A stretch of 64,000 nucleotides of DNA from NCBI GenBank assembly GCA_036898135.1, contig CM072516.1, positions 26,182,062 to 26,246,061 of the forward strand. Reading direction: 5' to 3'. Every line of letters starts with the position of its first letter. The first letter of the stretch is position 1. The position numbers and the translations under genes are program-made. The DNA is from Oncomelania hupensis. Its lineage: Eukaryota > Mollusca > Gastropoda > Littorinimorpha > Pomatiopsidae. Positions 53,815-64,000 of the stretch are shown here, one piece after another. The notes under the pieces were generated by a model. That model saw only the letters and a list, made by a program, of their open reading frames with translations. It was not told the origin of the DNA and did not search any database.

Positions 53815-56080
53815 TTAGTCGCTCTCAGAATCCGACTCGTCATCCAGCTGAACCACAGAGTTTGTGCAGCTGACTCCACGGCATTCTCCACAAGCTATGG
53901 TGCACGTAAGTCCGTGCTTTCTGCATCTGCATCTGCCAGGTGAGCAGTCTTTCTAGCAGCAGCAGCGGATAACATTCAAAATATCCTATGGAGAAGCTGG
54001 CTTATTAGTTATGATTGGAAGTAGCCCACCCTCCTGTAACTTCCATTCCCAATCCATTGGTGATAGACCATGGTCTCTGTCTAGACTCAGCTACTCCTGG
54101 ACTTGGTAGAATGTTCTGTAGGCATGGAATTCAGCTGCTGCTGCTGTTGGGGGAGCACTTTAGCTTGGATTTGTGTATGGCTTGCAGACACTTTTTGCTC
54201 ATATTTGACAAACCACAGTTTGGTCAAGGTATCAGAACGTTTTTCACTGTACAGGTGAACAAATACCCTCTCACCAGCCGCTGCAGCAGCATCATGACTT
54301 GACATCTTATAATTGAATACTCTAGCCTCATCCAGGAGCTCTCCTGAATCAAGCTTCTTGACTGTGACTGATTTTGAGATGTTGAAGGGATGAGATGTCG
54401 TGTCGTATCCACAGAATGCATGGGCAAAAAGAATGTTATTACAGACTGTTGTTCCGGTTTGTTTTCGCAGTTGGCCAAGAATATTTCCTTCGTCTCGCAG
54501 AGGATCCTGTCAGGATCATAGGCTACATGTCTCCCAACCATGCCTTTGCTTCTTCGAAGATAGGCAACATCTTTGGTACTTGGGCCATCAACATAGCCAT
54601 CGAAAATGATTGTAGCTAGTGTATGTTTCCTAGCAACAAAGCTGACATACATCTCTGCTAGATCTTTTAGGACGACCCTCTGGGCCATGGAAGGCGATGC
54701 AAAAGGGATCCACCATCGAGAATGTATTTCACATTTTCTCTTGGCAAGGATGCAGTTTCATTGACAGCAGACCAGAGAAATCCTGCAATGTTTGTTGGCT
54801 TTTCTGGGGAATCCTGTCGCATCAAACAAGGAGGCAGGTACATTGGCCAGTACATAGTAAAACATTTCTTCGAGCCTGTTGGTATCATTCCCAGCGACTT
54901 GCACCAACCTTTGAAACAATAACTGCGGATCCACTTGCACCATTTCCTGGCCAATAGTCACTCCAGTTTTTGTCATCATTGTGACTGCTTGATTGCAGCT
55001 TCTTGAACGTCACGTCAGCTGGAGATTGACCCGTCATCCCTTGGAGAATGCGCTGACCAATTTCAACAGCTTGGTCAGCATTGACAGATGAGTCAGCTGC
55101 TTGGCCAGTAGCAATAGACCTAAGACTCATGTCAGCACAAAACGGATTTTTTGATGAAACATAGTTGATGACTGTCAAATTTCTTTGTGGTCTTTCTCTT
55201 GCCTTATTTCAGAAGAATCTTTGTGCTGCTCACTTGTTGTGAACTCTTTTTGCGTCAAGGATTGCATCCATTGGTTTGCTGTTGCACAAGCAGGCATAGA
55301 GGGAAGCCAAACAAGCCTTTGTCGTTCGCCCATTCCGCGCCCTTTAGTTAGGCCACCATTTGACGTCAGCGTCCTCATCAATGTTTGCTCAATCACCAGA
55401 TCACACGACAGACCAGCCCTATAGCGATCACTTCTCCTTTTCACGTGATGGCCTGCCATGAAATCGTGATGGACTTCTGGGTAGGTTTTGTTCAACTCCA
55501 TCATTTGCTGTAAGTACAGCCTGGCCGACTTGGTGTAGAGGTTGTGCCCTGAAGCAGCAAAATAGGGCAACATTTTGGCAACAGCAGATAGATGGAGCTT
55601 GAAGTCTCCAGTTCTCTCAGCCTATATTGCTGTGTGAAGGAGGTGTACCATTTCTTGAATCCATAGCTTGCTCGTTCTACTTGAACATTGTCGTTTGAAA
55701 TCTTCCAACGTTGCTTTAATGCGTCCTAATACAGGATGTATTGCAGCATCTCTTGTTGTTGTTTTGCCCTGCATCAGTGATTCAAAAAGAGCCTAATCAA
55801 AGTCATCTGTTATGTCAAGATCTGCAGGATTATGTAGAAGTGACTCTTCTTCTTGACAATCACCATTTTCCTTCCTAGGATTGTAATCATTGGACAAAGT
55901 GTCAGGATGGAGCAACAGCCATGACATGTTGAAGGATGTGCTTACAAATATTGCACTCAATGCTGCTTCGACAAGAAAATGTGCTCTAATTGCCATAGAA
56001 TAAGCCTTTCCAGCAATGATGTGAACTGCAGAATTTGATGCACAAACTGCCTCTATTGCCTTGTCTTGTCTTGTCAATCG
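53815..56080 (-). pseudogene. Uncharacterised family with Cys-rich C-terminus, decayed
   Basis: On the minus strand, in order: HIIAGKAYSMAIRAHFLVEA (56000), KTTTRDAAIHPVLGRIKATL (about 55740), MLPYFAASGHNLYTKSARLY (55573), VKRRSDRYRAGLSCDLVIEQ, GGLTKGRGMGERQRLVWLPS, TTSEQHKDSSEIRQ, NPFCADMSLRSIATG (about 55140), EMVQVDPQLLFQRLVQVAGN (54930), YILDGGSLLHRLPW (about 54720), TIIFDGYVDGP (54600), and a terminal Cys-rich motif CRCRKHGLTCTIACGECRGV followed by SCTN and an acidic tail, stopping at 53815-53817. Segments occupy different frames with at least four stops or shifts, including a stop inside the Cys motif (CCC, stop, KDC). I recognise the arrangement as a widespread animal family of uncharacterised, multicopy and probably transposon-derived proteins, from memory only. 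Function is unknown. Confidence 0.75.
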
Positions 56081-56110
56081 TGTTGATCATTATGGCACTT
56101 TTTTTTACCA

Positions 56111-56366
56111 AGGTGCATGTTGGGTGTGTTCTTGTTACCGGCGCTCACCCGTCTAGGACATGAGCGTCAGGATCTTTAAAGTCCGTTATGATGTAATGTA
56201 TGCGACACAGACTAGACCTCGGTTTATACCCTCATCCGAAGGAGTAGGAAACGAGAGTAAAGTGTCTTTCCCAGGGACAAAACACAATGCCCGACCTGGG
56301 CTCAAACCCGGGACCTTCCGATCCGCAAGCCAACGCTCTAACCATTCGGCCACCATGCCTCCTGCA
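56111..56366 (-). mobile_element. SINE family S3 with head, 3'-truncated (minus)
   Basis: On the minus strand the head is GGAGGCATGGTGGCCGAATG with A box TGGCCGAATGGTTAGAGC and B box GGGTTTGAGCCC. The body runs through CCTTCGGATGAGGGTATAAA and GATCCTGACGCTCATG to ACACACCCAACATGCACC, where it stops; the GCGCTATATAAA end is missing. It lies against the 5' side of the Cys-rich pseudogene and probably truncates it. Confidence 0.88.
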
Positions 56367-56706
56367 AGCCTGCATCATTACATTACATTACATTATTATT
56401 GCTTTAGGTCCAGCGGACTCTTCCGAGCCAAATCAGGACCGGACAACCCCCGATCCGCATAAAAGATCTGCTGAAACAACCCTAGTGGTAAAACTGAAAG
56501 CTCTCCACCAGCCAGTCACTTTACAATAAAGACATCCCACGCAGGGGACGGCTGAGGCTTCACCCGAACTTATCGAACCCCCGTTTACAAAAACAAAATA
56601 GAATACAAACATCATTATAAATTATCAACAAAACATACATATAAAATGCCTACATTGCTATTTATACTGAAACCCCCGGCACCCCAACGGGGGTTAGCCT
56701 GCATCA
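56367..56706 (-). mobile_element. Retroposon A with internal deletion and 11-bp duplication
   Basis: Minus-strand copy with perfect flanks AGCCTGCATCA at 56367-56377 and 56696-56706. It has the 3' end (TAATG-type tail, CTGGACCTAAAGCAATAATA) and the 5' block AACCCCCGTTGGGGTGCCGG, but the middle (from the TTTAGCAATGTAGGC region to TCAGTATAAATAG) is missing. Because the target duplication is intact, the internal deletion arose in the source or after insertion without touching the ends. Confidence 0.92.
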
Positions 56707-57179
56707 GACATAAGATGACTAATTCTATATGCATTTATCAACCACAGGCTCTGAAGTCTTTTCTTTCCCCTCCTACATACGTACGTGGTATATTATGTAT
56801 AGTATGTAATTGAGGCCTACGAGAGACGAGACTTCCAAGCCTGTGTATCAACAATGCCATTGACCTTGTCACCTACGCACATTTCATCACTTGGCTGTAG
56901 ATTCCTGACGTCATGCGGAACAATATCTGGGCGGTAAAAATGGGGGTTCCCCAATGCATTCGCATCAAAAAATAGTTCGCTTTAAAAAGTTAAAATAAAC
57001 ATATTCATACCCCTTCGATTCCGTGGGACTTTTCTTCAGTTGTAAACACAACTGTAAAGAGTAAATTAGAATATATATCATTTTTATAGGATTTACTTAC
57101 TTTCAAAAAGCCTGTTGGATTGGACTATTTCGCTTCATCACAAATTTTTCAAATATTACATGTGCGTGCGTGTGTGTGT
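56707..57179. other. Gene-free stretch
   Basis: No recognised gene or repeat. Confidence 0.5.
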
Positions 57180-57492
57180 TTGTTTGTTTATTTCATTTAA
57201 CGTCTATTCACCGAAGTGATTTTAGACAAGAAAATAAAAGGAAGGTGGGGGGGGGGGGGGAAAGGATATGCACTACATGGATGTGGGAAAGGAAATAACA
57301 TTTAAACAAAATGGTACAATAACATAACATGAAATAAAATTAAATAAAATTTAAGTATTCAAACAATATTTTAAAACTCTTTAAAACAAATAAAAAATTA
57401 CTATGGAACATGTCAAACTTGTGAAATGTTCATGTACAGAAAAGTCAATTTTGTGAGATTGTCATATACGAATCAGAATAAACTTGCAAGTT

Positions 57493-57810
57493 TTATAACA
57501 AATTACCTACAGGACTATAAATTATAGATTTAGCGATGGTAATCCAATATTTACTATTTTTATTTTGAACATTATGAATGTTCTGTGGAATATATTGTGT
57601 TATTACCCTGCAATCATGAATGATATGATTTATAGTTAAATTTTCATTGCAAATGCAAACAATATCCTTGCAATACTTTGTCCTCCAAGAATTTAAAGCA
57701 AGACGATGTGCTAAAGAGGTTATTGCTCGAGGATACTGGGAATTATCACTATATATTATTTTTAAAGGAAATTTATTTTTTATTTTCTTTTCGATTATAC
57801 TATACATTTC
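57493..57810 (-). pseudogene. I-like LINE C-terminal region
   Basis: The frame ends after INHIIHDCRVITQYIPQN, a His/Cys motif usual at the C-terminus of I-type LINE polyproteins. NSWRTKYCKDIVCICNENLT supplies the preceding Cys residues. It is separated from the RNase H frame by a stop or shift near 57810. Confidence 0.75.
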
Positions 57811-57816
57811 TTTTGT

Positions 57817-58380
57817 TCATAAGGGGATGTCAATATGGCTAACGTTGTGTTGATTGTTCGCCCCTTCTTTTGCTTTCCTGTCTGCCCAATCATTATTATT
57901 TAAACCACAATGAGATGGTATCCAACAAAAATGAACATTTGTGCCATTAATAATTAAGCAATGTATAAGATATTTTATTTCATATATAATATCACCTCTG
58001 TTTTTATAAATATTAGAGTCCAGACTATGAAGAACAGATTTGGAGTCTACACATAATAAAATATAAAAAAATGTCTTTTGTTGACTTAAGATTGTATTTA
58101 ATGCCATAAGAATTGCGGTAAGTTCTGCAGTATAAATTGAACGATCTTTACCTAAATACAAAGATTCACTAATTTTTAAAGCAGGTATAACATAACCAGC
58201 CCCAGTTTGGCCTGTATCTAAAACAGAACCATCAGTATAAATTTGCAAATAAGAATAATATTTTTTATCTATATGTTCATAAGCTTCTGTTGCTAACAAA
58301 AATCCATTTTCTTTTTTCCGTATAGCAGTATATTCATAATCAAAGTTTGCTCGCTTAAATTCCCATATTGGTATAGGCAT
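57817..58380 (-). pseudogene. I-like LINE RNase H domain
   Basis: The 187-residue frame has LQIYTDGSVLDTGQTGAGYV (first catalytic Asp), IYTAELTAILMAL (Glu), LLCVDSKSVLHSL (Asp) and CWIPSHCGLNNNDWADRKAK (His and final Asp). All four RNase H acidic positions are retained. It overlaps the end of the RT frame by about 90 bp in another frame, so one frameshift separates them. RNase H would remove template RNA during reverse transcription. Confidence 0.88.
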
Positions 58381-59527
58381 TTGTGGTATTTTTTATAGAT
58401 TGAATTAGGAAATAAATTTGATCCCTGTAAAGTATAAGTTGCTATTGTTTGTAAATAACTGATACCCTGTGCTCTTTTTGGATAATCTATATCAGATCTT
58501 ACTTCTAGTTCCGTATCAGTGAAATTTTCTACAGCAGAGGCTCTAACTATATATTTAGCGCATGATAATTTTCTCCACTCATTTAATGGTAATACTCCAG
58601 CTGCTTTATAAGCGTCGTCAGTTTTTGTGTGTACTGGAATACCCATAACAATTTTAATTGCTTTGCTGTCCATACTCTGGAGTTGTTTCAGTAAATATTT
58701 TGGTGCCGAAAAATATACCTCTTGTCCATACGTTAATTTAGATCTGACAAGCATGCACACAAGATGAATGAGAGTTTTAGTATCACGTCCCCATTTTTGG
58801 AAGCTTATAATCTTTATTAAATTTAAACTTTTAACGGCCTTTTCCAACAAATAATGTATATGTTTTTTCCAACTTAATTTAGATGTAAAATATACCCCGA
58901 GAAATTTTATTTCCTGTACATATTTCAATTGTTTGATACCAATATAAAATTTTGGCAAACATTTGGGGTTAATCCCATTATTAAACAAGATCATGTTTGT
59001 TTTTTCTTCTGATAATTCCAATCCATTATCCTTCATGTAAATATCAATATTGTTCAGTTCATTTTGATATATCTTTTGAATATGTTTTATTTCATATATA
59101 GAAGTTTTTCTTTTTAAAGATACATTTACCCATATTGCAATATCGTCAGCATATTGAACTAGATTAATTTTATTACTTACAAATTGAGGTAAGTCATGTA
59201 ACAAAATAGTGAATAAAAGAGGTGAAATTATAGAGCCTTGTGGTATACCCATGTTAATATTATATGTAGAAGAATAAGAGTGACCTACTTTGGCCATTAT
59301 TTTTCTTCCATGCAAAAACCCTTTAATATATTGAAAAATATTTCCAGAAAGCCCTATATTTTTTAATTTGTATAAAAGTCGAGCATGCCAAACTCGATCA
59401 TAAGCTTTTTTTACGTCAAAAAATGTAGCTAATATATTTTTCCTTCTAGCGAATTGTTTCTTAATGTGTGTTGTTAATTTCACTAAATGGTCTACTGCTG
59501 ATCTGCCTTTTTTAAAACCAGCCTGCT
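58293..59527 (-). pseudogene. I-like LINE reverse transcriptase
   Basis: The frame opens in RT at QAGFKKGRSAVDHLVK and contains TFFDVKKAYDRVWHARLLYK (motif A), NMGIPQGSIISPLLF, VQYADDIAIWVN (motif C) and the thumb region IKFLGVYFTSKLSWKKHI, with no internal stop over about 400 codons until the frameshift before RNase H near 58300. Codon use is AT-rich, unlike the RTE elements. The N-terminus is missing. Confidence 0.9.
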
Positions 59528-59566
59528 TGTCTTTATTTATTTATTTTTTAAAACCAGCCTGGGTGT
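59507..59566. repeat. Short direct duplication at LINE truncation point
   Basis: TTTTTTAAAACCAGCCTG occurs at 59507 and again at about 59547, spaced by CTTGTCTTTATTTATTTA. The first copy is LINE sequence (QAGF); the second is followed by a TG tract. Confidence 0.8.
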
Positions 59567-59595
59567 GTGTGTGTGTGTGTGTGTGTGTGAGTGTG

Positions 59596-59630
<35 letters not shown>

Positions 59631-59633
59631 GTA
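59567..59633. repeat. (TG)n microsatellite
   Basis: About 33 TG units with two interruptions, adjoining the LINE truncation. Confidence 0.95.
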
Positions 59634-59668
59634 TGCGCGTCTGTACAAGGGCATTGTTCAAGTTGGGC

Positions 59669-59754
59669 GGATCCTCGATAGTGCAGCGGTAGATAATACA
59701 CAGCCATTTGTAATATAGATACATTATACTGCTACGCTGTGCTATCGAGGATCC
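59669..59754. repeat. Imperfect inverted repeat ending in GGATCC
   Basis: GGATCCTCGATAGTGCAGCG (59669) pairs with CGCTGTGCTATCGAGGATCC (to 59754) apart from a few mismatches, and the inner TAGATAAT/ATTATACT extends it. It is immediately followed by the TTA tract, after which TCGAGGCTCCA partly repeats the arm. Confidence 0.85.
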
Positions 59755-59756
59755 AC

Positions 59757-59757
<1 letters not shown>

Positions 59758-59836
<79 letters not shown>
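59758..59836. repeat. (TTA)n microsatellite
   Basis: About 26 TTA units between two TCGAGG sequences. Confidence 0.96.
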
Positions 59837-60029
59837 CGAGGCTCCATTCTACTTGGTTAAAAATACCCCCGTGCTTCCATCGAACATTCTGCTATGCGTG
59901 GGTGTCCGCGAACGTGGACTTCTGCAACAGTAGAGAAAAAAATGCTATGAAATGAATTAAGTGGCACTGAGGTTTTTGCCTTAGCACGTTCGTCGCGTAC
60001 CTAGTATTTTGTGTGAAACGCTATTCAAT

Positions 60030-60325
60030 TCGAGCGAAAGTATAAACCGAGGTCTAAATCTGTGCACGCATGCATTTTATCGCACGGACCTTAAAGATCC
60101 TGACGCTCAGGTCCTAGGGCCAGTTACATAAACATCTCCATCCCCGCTTCTACGCTAGCATGAGGTACCATTGCCCCTCGGATGTTCCGAATTGCTCAGT
60201 TGTCTGGGGCGGTCGACGATGCCTAATCAAGCAGCAGCTTGACGCTTTGGGCGGTTTGGGGGTAGATCCTGTTTCCGCCATGGTTTGGGGCAGGTCTTAG
60301 AGCTGGCAAAGCGCTATTTAAGACC
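60030..60325 (+). mobile_element. SINE family S3, diverged headless copy
   Basis: GAGCGAAAGTATAAACCGAG, GATCCTGACGCTCAGG, TTGACGCTTTGGGCGG and GGCAAAGCGCTATTTAAGAC match the family in order, with many substitutions and small deletions. Confidence 0.82.
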
Positions 60326-61020
60326 ACTTCCATACAACATTCTGAAAGGACAATTTCAATATAATATTCCTGATCGAGGCTTGTGGCATTTCTTACAGGT
60401 TTATATGAATGACTCTGTGGGTGGTGTTCCGTTTCCTCACTCTCCATTGCCATACTCTGTCGCCCTACAACATGTTATTGGGTCCCTATCGTTCCATCAG
60501 TAGACCTACACGTGCAAGCGCGATTCAGTCAAATAAAAACACACAGCCTGTGTGGCTCAAAGGTTCTTGGCGTTATACGGTAAACAGACTTGCCGCAAGT
60601 GTGCGCCTCGACTTGAATGATATGAATCTTTTCTCGTCTTTGATCAGCGCCTGCAGCATGTCTTTGAGGTGGCGTGAGCTCTACAATTTGTTATTTTATT
60701 TTAACTTATCATCAAAAGAATCACTTAGCTGTTATGTCAGTTCAGGGAACAGTTGGTTTATTCTTTATCGTTTTCAACAACTGACCTATATAGGATTACA
60801 GTTTGCAGCTTCGGGAAGTTTGTTTTGCGAGACTGTGAAAATAAGCGAGCTCGCAAATTGAGCTCGTAAAAAGCGATTCCAGGAAGTATCGAATGCGGTA
60901 AATAAGATGGCAACCATTCAAATGTACTTCCAGAGGCACACCCACAGAGCTGAACAGATTTTTTCCCCAAAAGATGCTACGTTTTATTGTTCTGTTCTGT
61001 GTCGATTTATTTATTTTATC
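60326..61020. other. Gene-free stretch
   Basis: Several medium open frames exist on both strands, none recognisable. Confidence 0.45.
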
Positions 61021-61023
61021 ATT

Positions 61024-61066
61024 CTGATATAGCGCGTTTCCAGCTCAAGAGCTGCTCATGGCGCTG
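61024..61066 (-). mobile_element. SINE S3 3' end scrap (minus)
   Basis: GATATAGCGCGTTTCCAGCT CAAGAGCTGCTCATGGCGCTGG is the antisense of the family's CAGCGCCTTGAGCAGCTCTT...AGCGCTATATA end. Confidence 0.75.
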
Positions 61067-61189
61067 GTTTTTCGATAAATTGAAAACATGAATTAAGCTT
61101 ACATAAAAGGTTGAACAGTAGTTAAAGTATCCGGTTAGTAAAATGAATCAATATTGGCCAAGTCATTTTAAAGATACGGTAATACTAGT

Positions 61190-62221
61190 GTACAACATCA
61201 GCCCTAAAATTATTGAAGTCATCAAAAGCCTGTATGACAAAGCTACCAGTGCAGTCCTCCACAACAGCGCCATCGGAAACTGGTTCAGAACAACAATCGG
61301 TGTGCGTCAAGGATGCCTGCTCTCTCCAAAACTCTTCAACATCTTCCTAGAGCGCATCATGTCAGATGCCCTTGGAGATCACGAAGGCACAGTCAGTATA
61401 GGGGAAGAGCAATCTCCATCCCTCCGTTTTGCGAATGACATTGATGGGATTGGCTGGAGAAGAACAAGAACTTGAACAGCTGGTACAGAGGCTTGACACC
61501 ACCTCCAGAGCCTATGGAATATAAATAAGTGCAGAGAAGACCAAAATGATTACCAACAACACCAGTGGCATCAACACGTGCATCAAAGTCCAAGGGTAAT
61601 CCCAGTGCATAGCTTCAAATATTTAGGAGCAATTGTATCAAACAATGGGTCCCGACAGGAAGTCCTCTCCAGGATCGCCAAACAACTGCTGCCCTGGAGA
61701 GGTTGATGCCAATTTGGAAGGACCGGACCATCAGCCTACATTCCAAGGTAAGACTGCTGCGCTCCCTTGTCATCTCCATCTTCCTATACGCTTGCGAAAC
61801 ATGGACCCTCACAGCAGATCTATAACGAAGAATACAAAGCATGGAGATGAGGTGCTACAGAAGACTTTGGGGCATTTCCTAAACCCAGCACATCACCAAT
61901 GACGAAGTCCGACAGACCATCACACAAGCCATTGGACAACACGATGACCTGCTCACAGTGGTCAAAAAACGGAAACTCCGACGGTATGGCCACGTCACCA
62001 TATCATCAGGTCTTGCAAAGACCATCCTGCAAGGCACAGTGCAAGGAGGTAGAAGAAGAGGGAGACCGAAAAAGAGGTGGGAGGACAACATTCGAGAATG
62101 GACTGGTTTGACACTGAGCGAAACCATCAGGGTTGCTGATGACAGGGAAAGATTGAGTACGCTGGTTAAACGATCATCTATGGTGCCCCTACGACCTCCG
62201 AGTTACGAGATAGGATAGGAT
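61190..62221 (+). mobile_element. RTE LINE, 5'-truncated (plus)
   Basis: It starts inside RT (VYNISPKIIEVIKSLYDKAT), keeps GVRQGCLLSP, then shifts frame around the FADD site (FANDIDG, Asp to Asn in motif C), with further stops in the C-terminal region (ATAACGAAG in place of the codons for QRR). It ends at GAGATAGGATAGGATA. It is inactive. No convincing target duplication. Confidence 0.9.
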
Positions 62222-62690
62222 ATTACTATTATAAAATAGATCCAGATCAGAGCCGTAAATTTTCCCAGGACTATACTCACTTCTACTCGTGTACGCCCAT
62301 CCGAAACTAAGTCGACATCTTGACCCGTTCAACAGACATTCCTCCAGGCAAAACGCTGATTCTTCTTCCTCGTGAACAAAATGTCTTTGACCTCACGGCT
62401 GTCCAGCCATAACATCAGATTAGATAGCAAAGTCAAATTCTGTCGTCTTTAGAAAGCTATCGAACCTCAAGGTCGACCGCTGCGTTCCGCTTCGGAGGAC
62501 AGATCTTCGCCGACTCTCCCTAAGACACTTCAAAAATACAGAATTCACTTAACCAGTACATGGGTCATGGGGACGACCGTAGGCCGTTTCTCCCCAACCT
62601 TACATCAGAAGGATAGCAAGGATTCACTGGGCAATCCAACTGGATATACATACACTGATACAGCTTCTGAATCTCCGCCAAACTCTAATC
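62222..62690. other. Unrecognised sequence
   Basis: No gene or repeat recognised between two RTE fragments. Confidence 0.5.
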
Positions 62691-62691
62691 A

Positions 62692-62805
62692 CCTATCCTT
62701 TTCCTATCCTAACCCGTAACTCGAAAGTCGTTGCGGCACCACAGGTGATCGTGTAACCACCGTCCTCCATCTTTCTCTGTCCTCAGCAACCCTAATTCTT
62801 TTCTT
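62692..62805 (-). mobile_element. RTE LINE 3' terminal fragment (minus)
   Basis: TATCCTTTTCCTATCCTAAC CCGTAACTCGAAAGTCGTTG and CCATCTTTCTCTGTCCTCAG CAACCCTAATT are the antisense of the family's 3' end. It is about 110 bp and rather diverged. Confidence 0.85.
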
Positions 62806-63066
62806 GCTCTGATTCCCCCCAGGCTTTCACTGACTACACAGACTCTTTCTATTTTGTGGGTGTGTGTTTTTAATCTGTTGCGTCATCAAAATTATGACGT
62901 AATAATATTACATTTCAAGTTCTCTACCTATCACAAAGGCGCATGAATTAACAATTATTTGTTTATTCATTTTCATTTAGAAACAAAGAAAGAAACGGAC
63001 TAAATATGACGAAATAAAATATTTACGTGAAGTTGAGTCGTGACACCAACCTTCTGACAAAACGAA
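62806..63066. other. Unrecognised sequence
   Basis: AT-rich, no gene. Confidence 0.5.
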
Positions 63067-63175
63067 TTCTCCAAAACGAATTGTGAAGGTTTTTTTTTTC
63101 ATATACTAGATTGGCCAGGAGTTGATTTAGGCCTACCTGTATATAAAAAAAATCTTCACAATTCGTTTTGGAGAA
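63067..63175. repeat. Inverted repeat with 22-bp perfect core
   Basis: TTCTCCAAAACGAATTGTGA AG at 63067 pairs perfectly with the complement ending at 63175 (CTTCACAATTCGTTTTGGAG AA). The arms extend through T/A runs to about 40 bp with a 32-nt loop. Candidate foldback MITE. Confidence 0.9.
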
Positions 63176-63822
63176 ATAGAATAAGGAATTGACCCCAGTG
63201 ACCTTGATCTTTGAAGCAGTAGTATACGATGGCGCTAGAGGTTGGCTACTAACCCAGATCACGTTTCTATGAAGTTTAATCAAAATCTATTCAGTGCGTC
63301 TTGAGGTATGGCGTGCAACAGAACGCAGGACAGACCGACCGGCGGAAAGACCGACGTATAGTTTATTCTGATTCCAGACATGTTCAAAGTATTTATAGAT
63401 AAGTTTGGACATACAATACATCTGGGGGAAAAAATCCCAGTGCATGTAAGACATCTTGTTAGACCGTTTGTTTTGCGAGACGTAAATATTTCTCTGCGCT
63501 TCTCGCCGTCTGTCTGTCAGTGATAAGAAATCTTTGGGCGCATACCTCACACGCATTGTCATGTAATGTAACCATCTTCTTTATGGGCTTACAACTGTAA
63601 GTTGGGCCCACAGAGGTATATTTGTTCTGGAGATTCAGCTCAGATTCTCGGTTCTCGAAATACAACTAGACACCGTACTCAAAATAACAAAAGTGACTGA
63701 TAACACAGAACTTGATAGGCCTAAGTGAAGCATGGTTGCACATGCTAGAAATGTCTCGTTAGTACTTGGAGGGGTGATCGTACTTGGGGTCATGAGCAAT
63801 CTTGCCACTGTAGATTGTTCTA
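63176..63822. other. Unrecognised sequence
   Basis: No recognisable gene. Short frames on the minus strand have no domain similarity that I can see. Confidence 0.5.
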
Positions 63823-64000
63823 ACCTATAAAGGGAAAAGTGAAAGCCCCAGTTGAAAACCTGTCTTTCCTTTATAGGCATGACCGATTCACTGCGGCAAC
63901 AGTACCCCCGGGGGTTTCAGTATAAATAGTATCCCCACTTTCTGGAAATTTAGTGCTTTAAATTCCCACTGTCGCTGTCTTCCTCATTTGCTCTTTCCCA
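63823..64000 (+). mobile_element. Retroposon A, 5' part cut by window end
   Basis: It begins CCTATAAAGGGAAAAGTGAA, the same 5' end as the copy at 47636, and continues CTGCGGCAACAGTACCCCCG and CAGTATAAATAGTATCCCCA to the window edge. It is expected to continue for about 500 bp. Confidence 0.9.

Larger units (their letters stand above)
57180..59527 (-). mobile_element. I-like LINE (RT plus RNase H), 5'-truncated (minus)
   Basis: Minus-strand element starting within reverse transcriptase (QAGFKKGRSAVDHLVKLTTH, 59527 downwards) and ending with a 3' UTR GGTGAATAGACGTTAAATGA AATAAACAAACAAACA near 57180. A G run lies at 57247-57260. RT followed by RNase H places it in the I/Nimb/ingi-type group. 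The endonuclease and first ORF are missing. Confidence 0.88.

Overview
This is a non-coding, repeat-dominated stretch of a metazoan genome. The repertoire suggests a marine mollusc, most likely a gastropod: RTE-clade LINEs with an APE endonuclease and (GGATA)n tails, several tRNA-derived SINE families, hAT and Tc1 relics, and very long GA, GAA, ATT and ATC microsatellites. There is no bacterial or organellar content. Only one host protein-coding exon is convincing: the first coding exon of a carboxylesterase/neuroligin-type protein at 28448-28717 (+), ending in a GTGAGT splice donor. Its intron begins with about 0.7 kb of ATT, TTG and TTC/GAA repeats. A near-perfect 153-bp inverted repeat lies just upstream.

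Layout. 1-8 kb: a hairpin, two copies of a retroposon family called here retroposon A, LINE 3' ends and tRNA-type SINEs. 8.3-11.4 kb: a composite hAT element with matching terminal inverted repeats (TIRs) and two transposase 3' halves in tandem. 11.4-15 kb: microsatellites and unrecognised sequence. 15.2-21.2 kb: two degenerate RTE LINEs head to head. 21.3-21.9 kb: two TA-flanked MITE-like elements carrying CCCTAA telomere-type motifs. 22-28 kb: SINEs, a tandem duplication and the large inverted repeat. 28.4-29.7 kb: the esterase/neuroligin exon and its repeat-filled intron. 30-33 kb: a CR1/L2-like LINE relic split by about 2 kb that includes a complete SINE. 33.9-37.5 kb: a solo LTR carrying an RTE LINE with a 1005-codon open frame, the only near-intact polymerase in the window. 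38.3-40.2 kb: a 36-bp minisatellite of about 50 copies with a 504-bp higher-order period. 42.7-48.5 kb: two more solo LTRs of the same family, one inside a SINE; a frameshifted Tc1 transposase; and a full-length retroposon A carrying a nested TIR element. 49-53 kb: microsatellites. 53.8-56.1 kb: a decayed copy of a Cys-rich-tailed protein family of unknown function. 56-64 kb: SINE, retroposon A, an I-like LINE with RT and RNase H, an RTE fragment, and a last retroposon A cut by the window edge.

Interactions. The elements form a readable insertion history, because several have target-site duplications (TSDs): solo LTR into SINE, RTE into LTR, TIR element into retroposon A. The RTE family probably supplies machinery for its many 5'-truncated fragments. 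The I-like LINE shares a 3' end motif with one SINE family. No intact DNA transposase is present. Solo LTRs indicate removal of the internal retrotransposon region by recombination.
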